64,000 nucleotides of DNA from positions 61,952,688 to 62,016,687 of the forward strand of contig JBANSL010000013.1 in the NCBI GenBank assembly GCA_037127255.1, in the 5' to 3' direction. Source of the stretch: Persicaria tinctoria. Taxonomy: Eukaryota > Streptophyta > Magnoliopsida > Caryophyllales > Polygonaceae. Below, one piece after another: positions 11,561 through 23,900 of this stretch. Position 1 is the stretch's first letter, and each line of letters opens with the position of its first letter. Position numbers and translations under genes: made by a program. The notes beneath the pieces are model-generated. The model searched no databases. It was not told the DNA's origin and worked only from the letters and a program-made list of their open reading frames with translations.

Positions 11561-11703
11561 CTCTGCGGATGGGACGTCGTGTCAGGCACGCGCGAATCTT
11601 CGGCGAATCTCGCTGCCAGCCGGTCTGATTTGGTGGTCCGGGAATCCCGCTGCCATTGTTAGAGTCTGATACGGTACTGGTTGTGGCCCGAGATATCCTC
11701 CGC

Positions 11704-11718
11704 CTGCCTATAAAATCT
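11704..11718 (+). promoter_or_regulatory. TATA box of the element 2 mobile-domain gene
   Basis: GCCTATAAAATCTGG stands between the left subterminal repeats and the first exons on the plus strand. It is the best TATA match in this interval. Confidence 0.5.
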
Positions 11719-11996
11719 GGGCAAAGGGGTTCTTCATTTGATGTGTGTCTTTGCCAAAACTTCAAACTCTTCATTTCCAATTGCCTTCCAATAGATTCAA
11801 ATTAGGGGCAGTTTTGTCGAGCTGTTCAAACTTCAAAGTCTTCATTTGCGTTGTCGGTTCGCCCAGTTCAATCGAAGGTATTGTTTTTATTTTCTTTTTT
11901 TTTGAAAACTTTTTTATTTTCTTACTTTGCCCGTAGTTTATATAATGTGGACTACACCAACTAATATAAGAATTTATTTAGTTAAATCAGGAATTA

Positions 11997-14890
11997 TGAC
12001 ATCAAAAATGAAGAAGGTGGTGGGTTGGTTTCGAGGGGAACGATCGTCACAAGATAAAGAAGAGCGTCGGAGAGCTCGAGATGTAAGTTCATATTAATTA
12101 GTTTTGATAAATTTTATGTTAATGATAATGTATAGTGAAAAAACGAACAAGTTCCACATAATATTTGTCATTGTAAGATGTTGAAAATTCAATATTTAGG
12201 GAAAAAATTACGTAAGGTTTGAATTAGGTAGATAGATAAGAAAAGTTATTTTTTGAAGTATGTAAGTGATATTATATTGGGAAAAATAATTTGTGTGTAG
12301 TAATCTCATTGGTGAATTAGTATTATTTTTGTTTAGTGACTTTATGTTGATAAGCAACTGAAAATAGGTAATCGAAATTCGTTATGACTTAGATAAAATT
12401 ACGTTGAAAATAGGTAATCGAAATCACCGTTTATATGAGTTGTAGATAGATAAAATTTTGAAGTATATAAGCGACATTATACTTTCAAAAATAATTTGTG
12501 TGTATCACTGTTATTAGTGAATTATATCTATCTACAAAATTTAGGATATTTTTAATTAAAAAATTATAACATGAAAAATAAAATTTTATATCATATTTAG
12601 ATGATTTTCCTATCTCAAAATTGTTTATTTGTTATGCGTTGTGATAGCAACTTGCTAGAGCATTGGAGCGACGACGGCCCACGGCTTCGGCCCGTCGAGG
12701 CGATTATAGAGCGAATGAGGAGGACCAAGAGGAGGCTCCCGCTATTGCCCCTACTGTACCCGCTCGGGCGAGTACATCAGTTATACGGGATAGGACATGA
12801 TCGCCTGTGCTGAGTCAGCCTACATTGAGACGTTCGTCTTCATAGCGTACACCATCGTCTCCTATTCGGAGTCAGACTCCAGGGCTCAACGATATTCATT
12901 CGGACGACGCGGTTGGGTCAGATGCTTCCGATGATGAGGCACAGACCGATACAGAGACTTTTGAGGATGCCACAGACGATGGTGAGAACCAGGAAGCAAT
13001 CAGTCATGGAGCCTATGACTACCACAATGTGGCTACGGATGTAGCCGCTGACTACGAGGCGCGATATCAGCCATATCAGTTTGGACTACCACAACAGCCG
13101 GTCCAACCTGACCAACATCAACAAGAGGCGGACCCCTTGGTTACCAATGACGGTCGGCCACTAGAAGCAGAGCCGTTGATGTGGTATAGGACACACAGAT
13201 GCAGACTTCTTTGGATGGATAAGGTACGTAGTCATATATATTTTATTGCAAAATATCTTACTTATGTTAAATATTTCACTATGGTCTAACGAGTTCGGTG
13301 TTTTGTCCCCTATAGGAGGACAAGGATGTTCGATGCATTCGGCGTGACACACACATTGAATTCATCAAAAATTTGCCTCGTGCTAATCCCCCTACCCCTA
13401 CAAGTTGGTTTTGGTTCGCAAGAGCGAGTGGCCTGACAGCTTTGGAGGACATTGAGTTTGGCAGAGGGGATCATTGTTTGGTCCATGCTTTCCTCTATCG
13501 TTGGCACCCAGAGACGAACACGTTTCATTTTCCCTGGGGTGAGATGACGATCACCCTCCATGATGTAGCTATCATACTGGGATTGAGGATTGACGGAGTC
13601 GCCCCTCGTACACATATGACGAACGAGGGCCATCGGGCTTTCCTCAACAGTAGATTTGCCATGACCACTGCAGAAATGAGCACCCGAGGGGCATGCTTCC
13701 CTCAGGCAAAGCTCGAGGAGGTGATGACGTCGATGATTCAGCATGGAGATTATTATGCCCCTGTACTTGCGATCGGATATCTACTGATAGTACTTGGGGC
13801 GATCTTCATCAACGATAAGTCAAGCTCACACATACCCTTGTGGGCAGTGGACTTAGTCCTTGATCATTCTGTGACTGGGCAGAAGGCATGGGGTGTCGGA
13901 CTACTCGCCCTCTTGTACCGAGCTTTGGGAGACGCGTGCAGGGAAGGGGTGAGTACCATGGGCGGGTGCGCTGCATTGGTGTAGGTATTCTTATTCCTAT
14001 AACGTTTACATCCAAATATCGTGCCTTCAAACAATTATACTTATATTTTTTCTCTATATGTATAAAGTATTGGATCTGGGTACATTTTCCAAAATTTGCC
14101 CCGTCGGTGGCTGAGGGGTTGGTCCAGTAGGGTGATCATAGGTGGGCTTGTCGGTGGGCGCATGGACCGACACCGTCTCGTGATCCGACGAGGGTACGCT
14201 ACCTTATAGAGCAATTGGAGGTGATGAGAGCTGAGGATGTCAGGTTCGCGCCGTATACAGATAGGCATATGGACTTTGATGGTGTGTATCTGGTATCTCG
14301 GTACAAGGGGGTTCTCTCGATTGCAAACATTAAAGAGTCGTACATGCCAGATCGCGTATTACGGCAGTTCGGGCGTGTGCAAGGCATACCCTTTGATCGT
14401 ATCCCACCTACCCTCGAGAGACGTCCTTTTGGGATGTCCCAAGTCAAGCTCATATTTTCAGATATGTACGATGTCTGGGATGATCGTTACAATCTCGCAA
14501 ATTTGGTGAATATACAGAATGCGCCTTTTGCACATGAGGCACATTTGGTTATGCCGAACTATATGTTTTGCAAACTACAACTGAGGAACAACCAATCGAG
14601 GAGGAGCCGACACCAATGCACACAGACCAAGCGAGGGTATGGATCATGTCTTAAATGTTTCATTACTTGTATTTCATTTTTAAAACTTCATTTATTATAT
14701 GATCGTCACAATGTTTATTTTTTGCATTTGATAGCGCTTCACTCTATTAAAGGAGCGCCTCCAGGTGATGCTAGAACGTGGTGATCCATTGTGCAGCCAT
14801 CATGAGCTTCTCACTTACTACCTCGAGGCAGTGCAACACCCAGCCCCACTCGCCCCCACTCAGGTCCGAGCATCACAGCGGCAACTGTGA
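11997..14890 (+). pseudogene. Plant mobile domain (PMD) protein gene of element 2
   Basis: This family is often annotated as MAIN-like or 'serine/threonine-protein phosphatase 7 long form homolog'. Likely exons are 11997-12081 (starts MTSKMKKVVGWF), about 12640-13223 (acidic, disordered), 13316 to about 13970, about 14065-14635 and 14734-14890. The core PMD is in the third and fourth (LHDVAIILGLRIDG, PLWAVDLVLDH, then WIWVHFP and YLIEQLEVM..EDVRFAPYTD). The end is a short helical tail (LLKERLQVMLERGD) and stop at 14888-14890. Damage: TGA and TAG in exon 2 near 12798 and 12840, a TAG near 14128, and a frame change near 14565. PMD proteins are known both as transposon cargo and as host proteins linked to silencing. 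This copy is broken. Confidence 0.7.
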
Positions 14891-16720
14891 TAAGTTATAT
14901 ACGTTGATTTTTATTGTTAGGGACTTTATGTTTTATTTCTTCAGAAAGGTTCGATGTTATGCACTTTAGTTAAGAACATTTGTATTCAAGTATTATATCG
15001 GCCTATATTCACAATCATATTAATTAATCTTAAGCTCCAATAAAATTTAAAAAACAAACTACATATATCAATTCACTGACAAAAGATATAAATTAGTTCA
15101 ACACCAATGATCTACTCTAATGTAATAGGATCTACTCTATCGCCGTCTTGGTGGTCCGAACCATCAGGATTAGCACGTCTGATGTTCATGTACTCTTCCA
15201 TCCTTGTAGCTAATGGTCCATCCCAACCGTTTACGCTCTGGTGGTGGAAATGACGCCAAGCTAGAATTGTTGGAGGGATCGGTGAGTCTGGTCGAAGCCA
15301 TACCTGTTTGGTTAAGAAGTATAATAATTTACAATCCATAAAGTATGTAGGTATAGTGATGGTTAGGGTGGAGTTTGAACTAACCGGTACCCAGTGCACT
15401 CGCCCATACCACGCCATTGCAATAATGTCTATCGGTGGGCCTGCGGTAGTTGTTGAAGCCATCATCGGGAGACATGTATGCGCACCACCCCTGCCCCTGC
15501 TAAGGACAACCACAATGAGTTGATATCGTGTCGCGGCTGCCAAAGGTACCAATGGCGACTCCATCCACTTCGTCGGATCACATGGGCTGGGGTCCTTGAC
15601 ATCAACATTAGCGATCATACCATCAATATCGTCTATCATCGATGCAGCTCGATACAACTCCTTGTTCTTACGCAGCTCGTCAGCCATCTCTTGTCGGACC
15701 CTCATATACTGGTTCTCCCCATATCCAAGCAAGACTGCAAGCGCTCGATACCCACAATGCCCATCTGAACTCACATTTTCAACGCGATCGACATAGCGCG
15801 GGACAAACAAATCCACATGGCCAGACAAAAATGTCACGGGGTCAAGTGGCCCACCGCGACCAGTTCCACTACCTCGACCACTCGCGCGACCTCGACCCCT
15901 CCCTCTACCTCGAGTTGCTGACCATCGCATTACATGCTCAAGTGCCGTTGGATCTCGCATCATTGAGCCCCTCCCTGTCGGCCGACCTCTAGGATTGCTT
16001 ACAGGTGGTGCTGTCATGTTAGTTTCTCCAGGATTCTCCATATCACTGTATGCCGTGGCAATAAAATTACGTTCCTGAGGAGTGAGATCATCTGCCTCAA
16101 GCCTTCTCTTCAACCTCAGTAATGTTAAACTGGTCGGGTCTATATCTTCCACGGGGTCGCTGCCCTCCTCTGCCATCCCATTCCACATTACTTGCTTCCA
16201 GAAAGGATGAATTTGACTCAAGCTTATCGGGCTACGGGTGGATATGGCGTTTACAAAGTCATGCACACATGGCACACCATGCACATCTCGCCAATACTGG
16301 TCTCGACAGACCCCGTCATTATTGCGCATGCCCTTCGCTGTGTTGTAATTAGCCACCAACAGTTCGAAGCACTCATCTGTCACCTTCATAACGAGTTGTG
16401 CAAAGATTGGGTTGCTAGAAACTGTCTTACGAACATTCATGCGTGACATCTCAAGGGAACCCTTTGTTTGTTTGATCTGCTGGTTGACCATTCTGTCGAT
16501 GCACTTGATCAGGTCAACAAACCCCCCTATTGACGTGTTCAGCATACCCTTCAACTTTCCATGTTGTGACTCACAACTGCATGAGTTTCAATAGATTGGC
16601 GGTTAAAAAAACTATTTATTCAAATTAACATGACATGTGTAATTGACTAGAACAACTATAAAAAACACTTACCAGTTTGTTGTTCTAGTGCCAAAGTGCG
16701 GAAAGTAGTCAACCCATGCT

Positions 16721-16974
16721 CTAACAAGTGCCTCCTTAAAGTCTGTGAGCCATGTCGTTTGAAGGTACTCCATTAGACCCCAATGTGTACCCCACTTGGC
16801 CTTCATCGATTCGAGACGTTCCTCATAGCTTGACACTGACCTCGATTCTAACAAGTGCCTCCTTAAAGTCTGTGAGCCATGTCGTTTGAAGGTACTCCAT
16901 TAGACCCCAACGTGTACCCCACTTGGCCTTCATCGATTCTAGACGTTCCTCATAGCTTGATATTGACCTCGATT
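16721..16974 (-). repeat. 127-bp tandem duplication inside the transposase exon
   Basis: Two nearly identical head-to-tail units (16721-16847 and 16848-16974) encode SSYEERLESMKAKWG and TTWLTDFKEALVR twice. Because 127 is not a multiple of three, the duplication breaks the frame. Confidence 0.85.
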
Positions 16975-18164
16975 TTAACAAGGCATAACAATCTCTACGA
17001 AACTCCTTATCTTTATAAGGACATAGGATCTTCGCCTTCGCTTTGATATTTGACCTTACATGCCATATGCACAACAAATGTTTCACGGTGGGGAACACTT
17101 CTTTAATGGCATTGATTACTGCCAACTCTCGATCTGTGACAATCACATCTGGCATTCTATGTCTGCAGAGATCTCGGAGCCTCTTCATCACCCAACTATA
17201 GTGATCCGTAGTCTCCTTAGTCATGAATGCAAACGCTATCGCAAATGTTTTCTCCGTGCTAGTGATCCCAACGATTTCCAACAATGGCATCTTATACCTA
17301 CATGAATATGGAGGATGATCAATAAATCATCTGTGACAAGATCAACAAATTTAACTCTATTTGTACATCTATAAGAAAATAGAAAAAAGGGATAAACATA
17401 CTCATTAGTCTTGTAAGTTGCATCTATCACGATGACGTAGGGAAATAACCTCCATCAATGTTGGGAGTTTGGGTGAAAAAACATCAGATCACTCAGCTGA
17501 CTAGACTCGTGCACTCTACGTACGAATACATCATACTGTTTTCCTTCAAGTGAATGTAATGCTTGTTGTATATCCCGACGACCCTCTGCCTCTTCCCTCT
17601 TCATCTTTCCAACAGAGTTGTACACTTGTCAGATACTTGTCACACATTTGGAATCTTCATCTTGAAGGAGCTCTAACAATTGCCGAGGTTTTAACCCAAT
17701 CATGCATGGCACCTCGGCGTACTTTATGATGCTGCTTATCAGTCAACCTTCCGGCAAAGACATGTCCGTACAAGTTATCCGAAAGATTATGGTTGTGAGA
17801 ACCACATACTACAAAAAATCTCCATTTGTCTGTCTCGTACTCACGACCCTCGAGCTCAAATGCACATCCTCGTTTCTTCGACTTTTTTTCCCTGTTTGAT
17901 GATGATGTGAAATCCTTATCCACATCGATCGTGCCCCTAGCATAGCCATAGTACTCACAAACCAAACGAAAGACACCTAACCCGTTTCGCTTGTTCTTCC
18001 AAGACCTATGAGTTATTAATACCATATTTCTAATTCCAGCCATAAAACGAGCCCACTCCTTTGCATTTTTTGAGTCAAAAAAATATCCACCTATCTGAAA
18101 CATAGCTGAATAATCGGTACCCAAGGCTAGAGGAAGGTCGGGGAGATCCTAGAATTAAAAACAT

Positions 18165-18465
18165 AGATACATAAATACTATACACAGACATTGGAAACAA
18201 ACACATTCAAAACATATCGATGTAAAATAAATTTTCCTAATATTGTCATATATTATTATATTCAAACATATTTGAAACATGGAAGATAAATACATGAATT
18301 TCCCTAATATTGATGGTATTTGCATAAATATTACTATACACACACATTGGAATTTGGAAACAAGCATATTCAAAACATATAGATGTAAAATAAATTTCCC
18401 TAATGTTATCGTATATAAAATATATTCAAACATATTTGAAACATGGAAGATAAATACATGAGATT
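18165..18465. repeat. Direct repeat in the first transposase intron of element 2
   Basis: Two diverged copies of about 145 bases lie in tandem, both containing CATATTTGAAACATGGAAG and AAAACATAT.GATGTAAAA. The stretch is AT-rich and has no coding signal. Confidence 0.7.
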
Positions 18466-18654
18466 TTACTAGAATCATGATTAGACTTACATCGACGTGA
18501 GTTAGAAGTTCTTGTGGATTGCTGTAACTATATGGGTCGAATGGTAGATCATCTTCACCTGACGACGACATAGGGAGCAATTTAGGATGTTGGAAATATT
18601 AGCTTCGTAAGAACCCTTAAATTGTGGAGATACTTGTGCTCTAAATACGGGGAG

Positions 18655-18670
18655 GGTATATATAGCGATC
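18655..18670 (-). promoter_or_regulatory. TATA box of the element 2 transposase
   Basis: Read on minus, GCTATATATACCC lies about 85-95 bases upstream of the ATG at 18571. Confidence 0.55.
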
Positions 18671-18904
18671 GTTGACGAATATTCTAGGAAATAAAGTATA
18701 TTTATATCCAAATATATCTATCTTCAAATATCTTTAACGCGATATCTTCAAATATCATTATCGATCCAAAATTGATATCTACGGGATTTCGTCAAATATC
18801 ATTATCGATCCAAATATATCAACCAGAATCTTGATTTAGGAAATAATTGCATTTAACATACTCCGTAAGATATATATCCCGAATTTTATTTTATTTTTTT
18901 AAAA

Positions 18905-19015
18905 AACATTGGCAATCGCGCATTGCGGAAATTAAAAAAAAAATGCAATCGCGGACTGTGAGTTTGCGGATTTTGCAAACTCCCAATCCGCGATTGCAAA
19001 CCGTGTAACATGCGA
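18905..19015. repeat. Right subterminal CG-rich repeats of element 2
   Basis: GCAATCGCGCATTGCGG (near 18911), TGCAATCGCGGACTG (near 18942) and the inverted AATCCGCGATTGCAA (near 18988) lie just outside the transposase promoter. The last two form an imperfect inverted pair around GAGTTTGCGGATTTTGCAAACTC. Confidence 0.6.
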
Positions 19016-19079
19016 TAAATTGGCCGTGCTAATATTAAGCCCCTTGTGCAAATTGCCCTTACATATACATCACAAATTT

Positions 19080-20937
19080 CATGGAAAAGAGGCAAGTGAT
19101 GGACATCATGGAAAGAAATCTAAAGGGAAACCTATGGAAGAAATGTTACAAATCTAACCCTAAACTGAGTGCTTAATAAGAAAACGAAGGAAGGGCAAAA
19201 TGGTAATCATTAGCAAACAGCAAAATTAGAGTTTGGCTTTTACAAGTAATCATACTCCGTATATGGATAGAAGATGTAAAAAGAAACAAATAAACACAAC
19301 CCGAGTTTCAATATTTCTGTCGACATCTCTTCGACCCCCCCTCTCTCTCATCGGACGATTCCCAAATCGACATCGACCTTCGCTTGTGCGCCGGAGCAGC
19401 TCGTCCTCACGCCGTCTTGACGCTGCTCGTCCCCACGCCGCCGTGATGCTGCCGGTGCCGTGACCCCACTTTGCTAAAGTGCTGCTTGTTTTCGCTCATC
19501 AGATCCCAGGCAACTTCGAAAGAAGCGGATCTCGGGCACCTTCCTCAGATCTCCGACATATTAATTTCAGGTAATATCTTCAAATCCCTTTCATTTCAGT
19601 TCAGAAGCTTGATTACTGTGTTGTTAGGGCTTGATTTTGGTGGAAAATTACTGTTTGGTTAGGGTTTGAATCGTTTGATTTGGTTAGGGTTTGTCACCGA
19701 CCTATCTTTACTTGGGGTACACTCTCCCGCCCTTCTCTCTCTCTGAATAAACACTTTGATCCGAAGAAACATTGCGTGAGACACCATGACTTATTTGTTT
19801 AGAAATTGGAATGTTACTCCATTCATTTACTTCATTTATGCCTTGCTTTGTAGGAAGAGATTATAAATTTCCTTGCAATTTTATGACATTCTCAGCTTTT
19901 CATTCCTGATACATAAAGTTATCCTTTGGATTGTCATAATTGCCGGTGTCTCCTTAGATTAGCAAAATATTGCACTTTTTGTTATGAAAAAAATATCCTT
20001 CTTGTTAGGATATGCTGTCTTATGGTAGCAATTTATGGAGCCGAAAGTTTAGGTTAGGAATGGAGCTGAAATATAAATAAAGGTTGTAAGAGCTGCTTGT
20101 GTGGCCAAGTGTCTAATAAGTGGATATTTGTGAAACTTGGTCTTACTATTGGTGTATAGTTATTAATTATTTATGAGTTTATAATTAGTTGAATCTATGC
20201 ATACTTTATTATCAAATTTTCAGCACCTATCATGGCAAATTAAAGGCAAAAATCCAAAGAGGTACAACATTTTGTGATGTGGAAGCATCTTCTGGTTCTC
20301 TTTACCTTGATCCCTAAACTTTGCATCAATAGTCCATCTGGCTATACAAAGGTATGCTAGTTTGACCACCCTAAATAAAATGACGAAATTTAACAAGTAA
20401 ACTCTTGTCTTTGCTTCTAGTTAAGTTATATTCATTCCTTGGCATCTGATACTCTCCTTATTCTTTCATTGATCATCTCGAGGTGAAAAGTTTATCTCCT
20501 TCAAGTATCTACTGAATTTGAGAAGAGTCGAGTTAATGAGATAATTTGTAACTTTCAGGGGGATGATCTGACTTTGAGCTGCTACTATATTGACACTGAG
20601 TTCAATGCATACACCTTATCTTCTGCCTAGGCTAGCTGATCACTCTTTCGTTGTATACTGTGTTTGCCTTTTCGATATTTTTTTTTAGTTGAGAGACCAA
20701 CAAGAAACACATTGAATTTACAAGCGTGTAAAATACTAAAATTTTCCGTGGCTAAATAGGTTTTGCCACCCCATATTGACTTTTTGCCACGGTAACTTGC
20801 TGATGCTAATTTTTTTTTTTTTTTTTGTAGTGTTTCTAATTCAGGGTTTCGTAAATTTGAATCATTCGAATTTCTCAAGAGTTTGTCATAAATTGACTTG
20901 ACATTGTAATCGGGGGAAGAAATCATAGCGAGTAGAG
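19080..20937 (+). promoter_or_regulatory. Upstream region of the LCAT-like gene
   Basis: No coding exon is evident. A pyrimidine- and GC-rich stretch at 19310-19570 ends in ATTAATTTCAG followed by GTAATATC. It looks like a non-coding first exon with a donor at about 19571, and could be the 5' UTR of the LCAT-like gene or of something else. A T-run followed by TTTGTAGTG (20806-20832) looks like one terminus of a CACTA element (CACTACAAA read on minus), with no partner end found. The gene's ATG is at 20938. Confidence 0.4.
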
Positions 20938-23900
20938 ATGTGGCTGAAGGTTGTAAGGAAGTCGCAGGCATACGTAAACCCGGATCTTGATCCCGTTCTG
21001 CTTGTCCCTGGAGTTGCCGGATCGGTTCTCCACGCCGTAGATGAATCTGGCCATGGAGAGCGCGTTTGGATTCGGCTTTTTGGTGCAGATTATAAGCTGC
21101 GCACCAAGCTCTGGTCGCTTTTCGATCCTTCTACAGGTAACCGCTTTTGAGTGTCTTCCTTGTTTTCCTGGCATATTTAACCAAGGCGCTGCCCGAGTTT
21201 CAGTTTAATTGGAATTTTCTGCAAGTTTACGATATAATTATACTGATATTTTCAGTTGATTCAAGGATTACACGTTCAATTTTATAGAAATGACTGGAAT
21301 AGTTGGTTTTATCTTATCTTGCAAAATTTTAGTTTCAGCCTAAAATTCTAAAAATACACCTTTTCTTTCTATGATGTAGGTAAGACCGTGTCACTTGACC
21401 CTAAAACAAATATAGTGGTTCCTGAAGACAGATATGGACTGTACGCAATTGATGTCCTTGATCCTGATATGGTATGTCCTTTTATCAGTCTTACACCTGG
21501 GTTTTATTTATTTATTTTTGTATTATTATTGACGAAACTAGTAATGTATGACCTATTTTCAACTGCTAGGATAATCCATAGAGCTTGTTTGATAAAATTA
21601 AAGCTAATAAATACGTACAACTAGTGAGCAATTGAGTGCAATTTGTAAACAAATATGTACAATCGTTCCCTTAGTCATATACTCCCTCTGTTTAAAATTA
21701 CAAGTCCTTTTAGGTCTTTGCACACATATTAAGGAAATTCCAAAAGTATTACTTTTATACCCCTCTTTAATTATCCACATTCACTAACCACCAATAGCAT
21801 TTCATAAAACAAGTCAAAAAGTTACTTTTCTTTTATCCCAATGCCTAGAAAACCTAAAAGGATTTATATTTCTAAACAAAATTTGAAGCCTAAAAAGACT
21901 TATATTTTTTAACGGAGGGAGTATAGCTTAGAGAAAAATAAAATGTAAGATGTAGTTATTTCGATTTCTGTTATTGCCGTGATGATTGGTAATCAAATTG
22001 TTTAAAAACTTTTATCAAATTACAATTCAAATGTAACTAAAAAAATGTTTCCTTATTGAGGTTGAGTATGCTGTAATTAAATTTCCATTTCCATTTCTAT
22101 TGATTCATTGCCCATGAGAACGTGTTTGGTAGAAACTCGGTTATTGGGTTTGAGGTGAATCTGAAATTGGGTGGGGGAGTTATCAAGGTGAAGCTTGGTA
22201 GATGATATCATGTTTATGGAATCAAATTAGGGCTTTATATAAACTGCCACACCACCACTATCCTTCTTTTCCCCACACCCTCAACTTACCGCGCCTACTC
22301 CTTCCTTTGTCTTGTTGACATCTTCCCTTTCTTTTTTACTTTAAAACCCTGTAGTAATTCTGTCGTGTGAAGGATTAGCATACTTGCAGTTTGATCTCCT
22401 CAAAATTCTTCCTCATCTTTTGTCTTGACCCATTTGTTGCCCAATTGCCGCCGCCACTGCCCCTGTTGCAGCCTTCCCGATGCCGCGGCTACTTCCCCAA
22501 GATTTGGAATGAGCCAAACCCAAAGCTTCCTTTGGGGGTTAGAAACCACTACGTAAGCGGTTTCGGGTAGTGTATTTACCTTCCAAAATGGTGTACCAAC
22601 TGTGAGTAATGAGGTTGGGGTTCCCCATTCACCATTTTTCATTCCTCATTCCCCATATCCACATACCAATTACCAGACATCCCCATAGTAAGTATGCATA
22701 TGTGAATTTTCTGGTTAAGGTTTACCTGAGCTTTTGGTTGTCTTTTGTTCTTTATCTTCCTTTTGGCTACTTTTTGATGAGTAGTGATTGTACTGGGTTT
22801 TATGTGTTCATTTTTCTAGCCAATTCGCTATTCTTTGCTGACATTCTAAACCCATATGAGCAATAATAATGCGTTACTGGTTTCTACTTCATCTGCTAGA
22901 GAAAGTTACTAAGTTTGTGAATTATAAACATATGTTTGAATCTTATCATTTCATACATAGTCTGTGAGAGCTGATTTTTACAAATGCTCAAAAGGGCTGT
23001 TCCATATGGATCATCCGACATAAAGAAGCTTGCTGACACTAGAATGATGATGTGGACACTTCTCATAAACTCACATATGACTTTATACCTAATAACCAAA
23101 TAATTTCGTGACATAATTAATCGTATGGATAAACATACTTATAGTTTCCACAGTAAGTTGCAAGTCCTTTTCTTTACAACTTAGTTGATCTATTCATGCT
23201 AATGCAATTTTTTTGACTTGTGCAAGTATGTTAACTATCTATCTCCTCCTAACTTGTTTTTGGCTGTGTAGATTTTTGGACAGGAGGTAGTGTCATACTT
23301 TCATGACATGATAGTTGAAATGCTTAGTTGGGGGTATCAAGAAGGAAAAACTCTCTTTGGGTTTGGATATGATTTCCGGCAAAGTAATAGGTTATCTTCT
23401 TAACCATTCAAATATTTTATTTTTTCTGGTGTTTTAGTATAACTATTTATGCTATACTGCAACAAAATCTACCAATGGAAATGATCATGTGTAAGATGAA
23501 GGGCATCTACAATTGTATTTTTAATGGAAATGCTTTATCTATTATTTACCAACAGGATTTTTTGTGATTGTCTTTATTTTGAAGGGAGTATGTATAAATA
23601 GTTCTTAGCTAGTAGAGAAGAGAAGAGAGCTTTAAAAGCTAGACTAGTGATGTTCTGAGGTGGATACTCATCATTGTTTATTGTTGATTTTGTGAGTGGC
23701 ATACTCATCACTTGTGCTCATTACCTTAGAAATGTTTCTTGCCTACATCAAGAATGGCCTAATGGGTGACAAATGCATTTTCCTATGCACGAAGAAAAAA
23801 GCAACAATAACATGAACCACTCATACCATTGCCACTAGTAATACTGTCGAATACATTTTTAACATGTTAGGGTGATTGTGAACCGAGATGTTTGTAGGTG

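Larger units (their letters stand above)
15112..18571 (-). pseudogene. MULE transposase with OTU domain, element 2
   Basis: It starts at ATG 18571. Exon 1 (18571-18491) encodes 27 residues and has a clean GTAAGT donor. Exon 2 begins at 18148 and carries a FAR1/MuDR-like DNA-binding region (GCAFELEGREYETDKW, CGSHNHNL). The catalytic domain follows (VIVIDATYKTNEY, VIVTDRELAVINAI, KHLLCIWH), then a degenerate SWIM (CRDQYWRDVHGVPCVHD), an RG-rich linker and an OTU cysteine-protease domain with SSDGHCGYRAL and HWVPV, so the catalytic Cys and His are present. Damage: a frameshift near 17660, TGA codons near 17620 and 17460, and a 127-bp tandem duplication at 16721-16974 that shifts the frame. The ORF from 16554 to 15112, including OTU, is still open. 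Confidence 0.75.
11360..19070. mobile_element. Element 2: MULE with plant mobile domain and OTU transposase
   Basis: This MULE abuts element 1. It has a plus-strand plant-mobile-domain gene (about 11997-14890) and a convergent minus-strand transposase gene with a C-terminal OTU domain (18571-15112). Both outer ends carry copies of GCAATCGCG and related TGCGGAT sequences (11437-11560 and 18905-19015), which mark the ends. Exact boundaries are uncertain, and I found no clear target-site duplication. Both genes contain stops or frameshifts. Confidence 0.65.
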
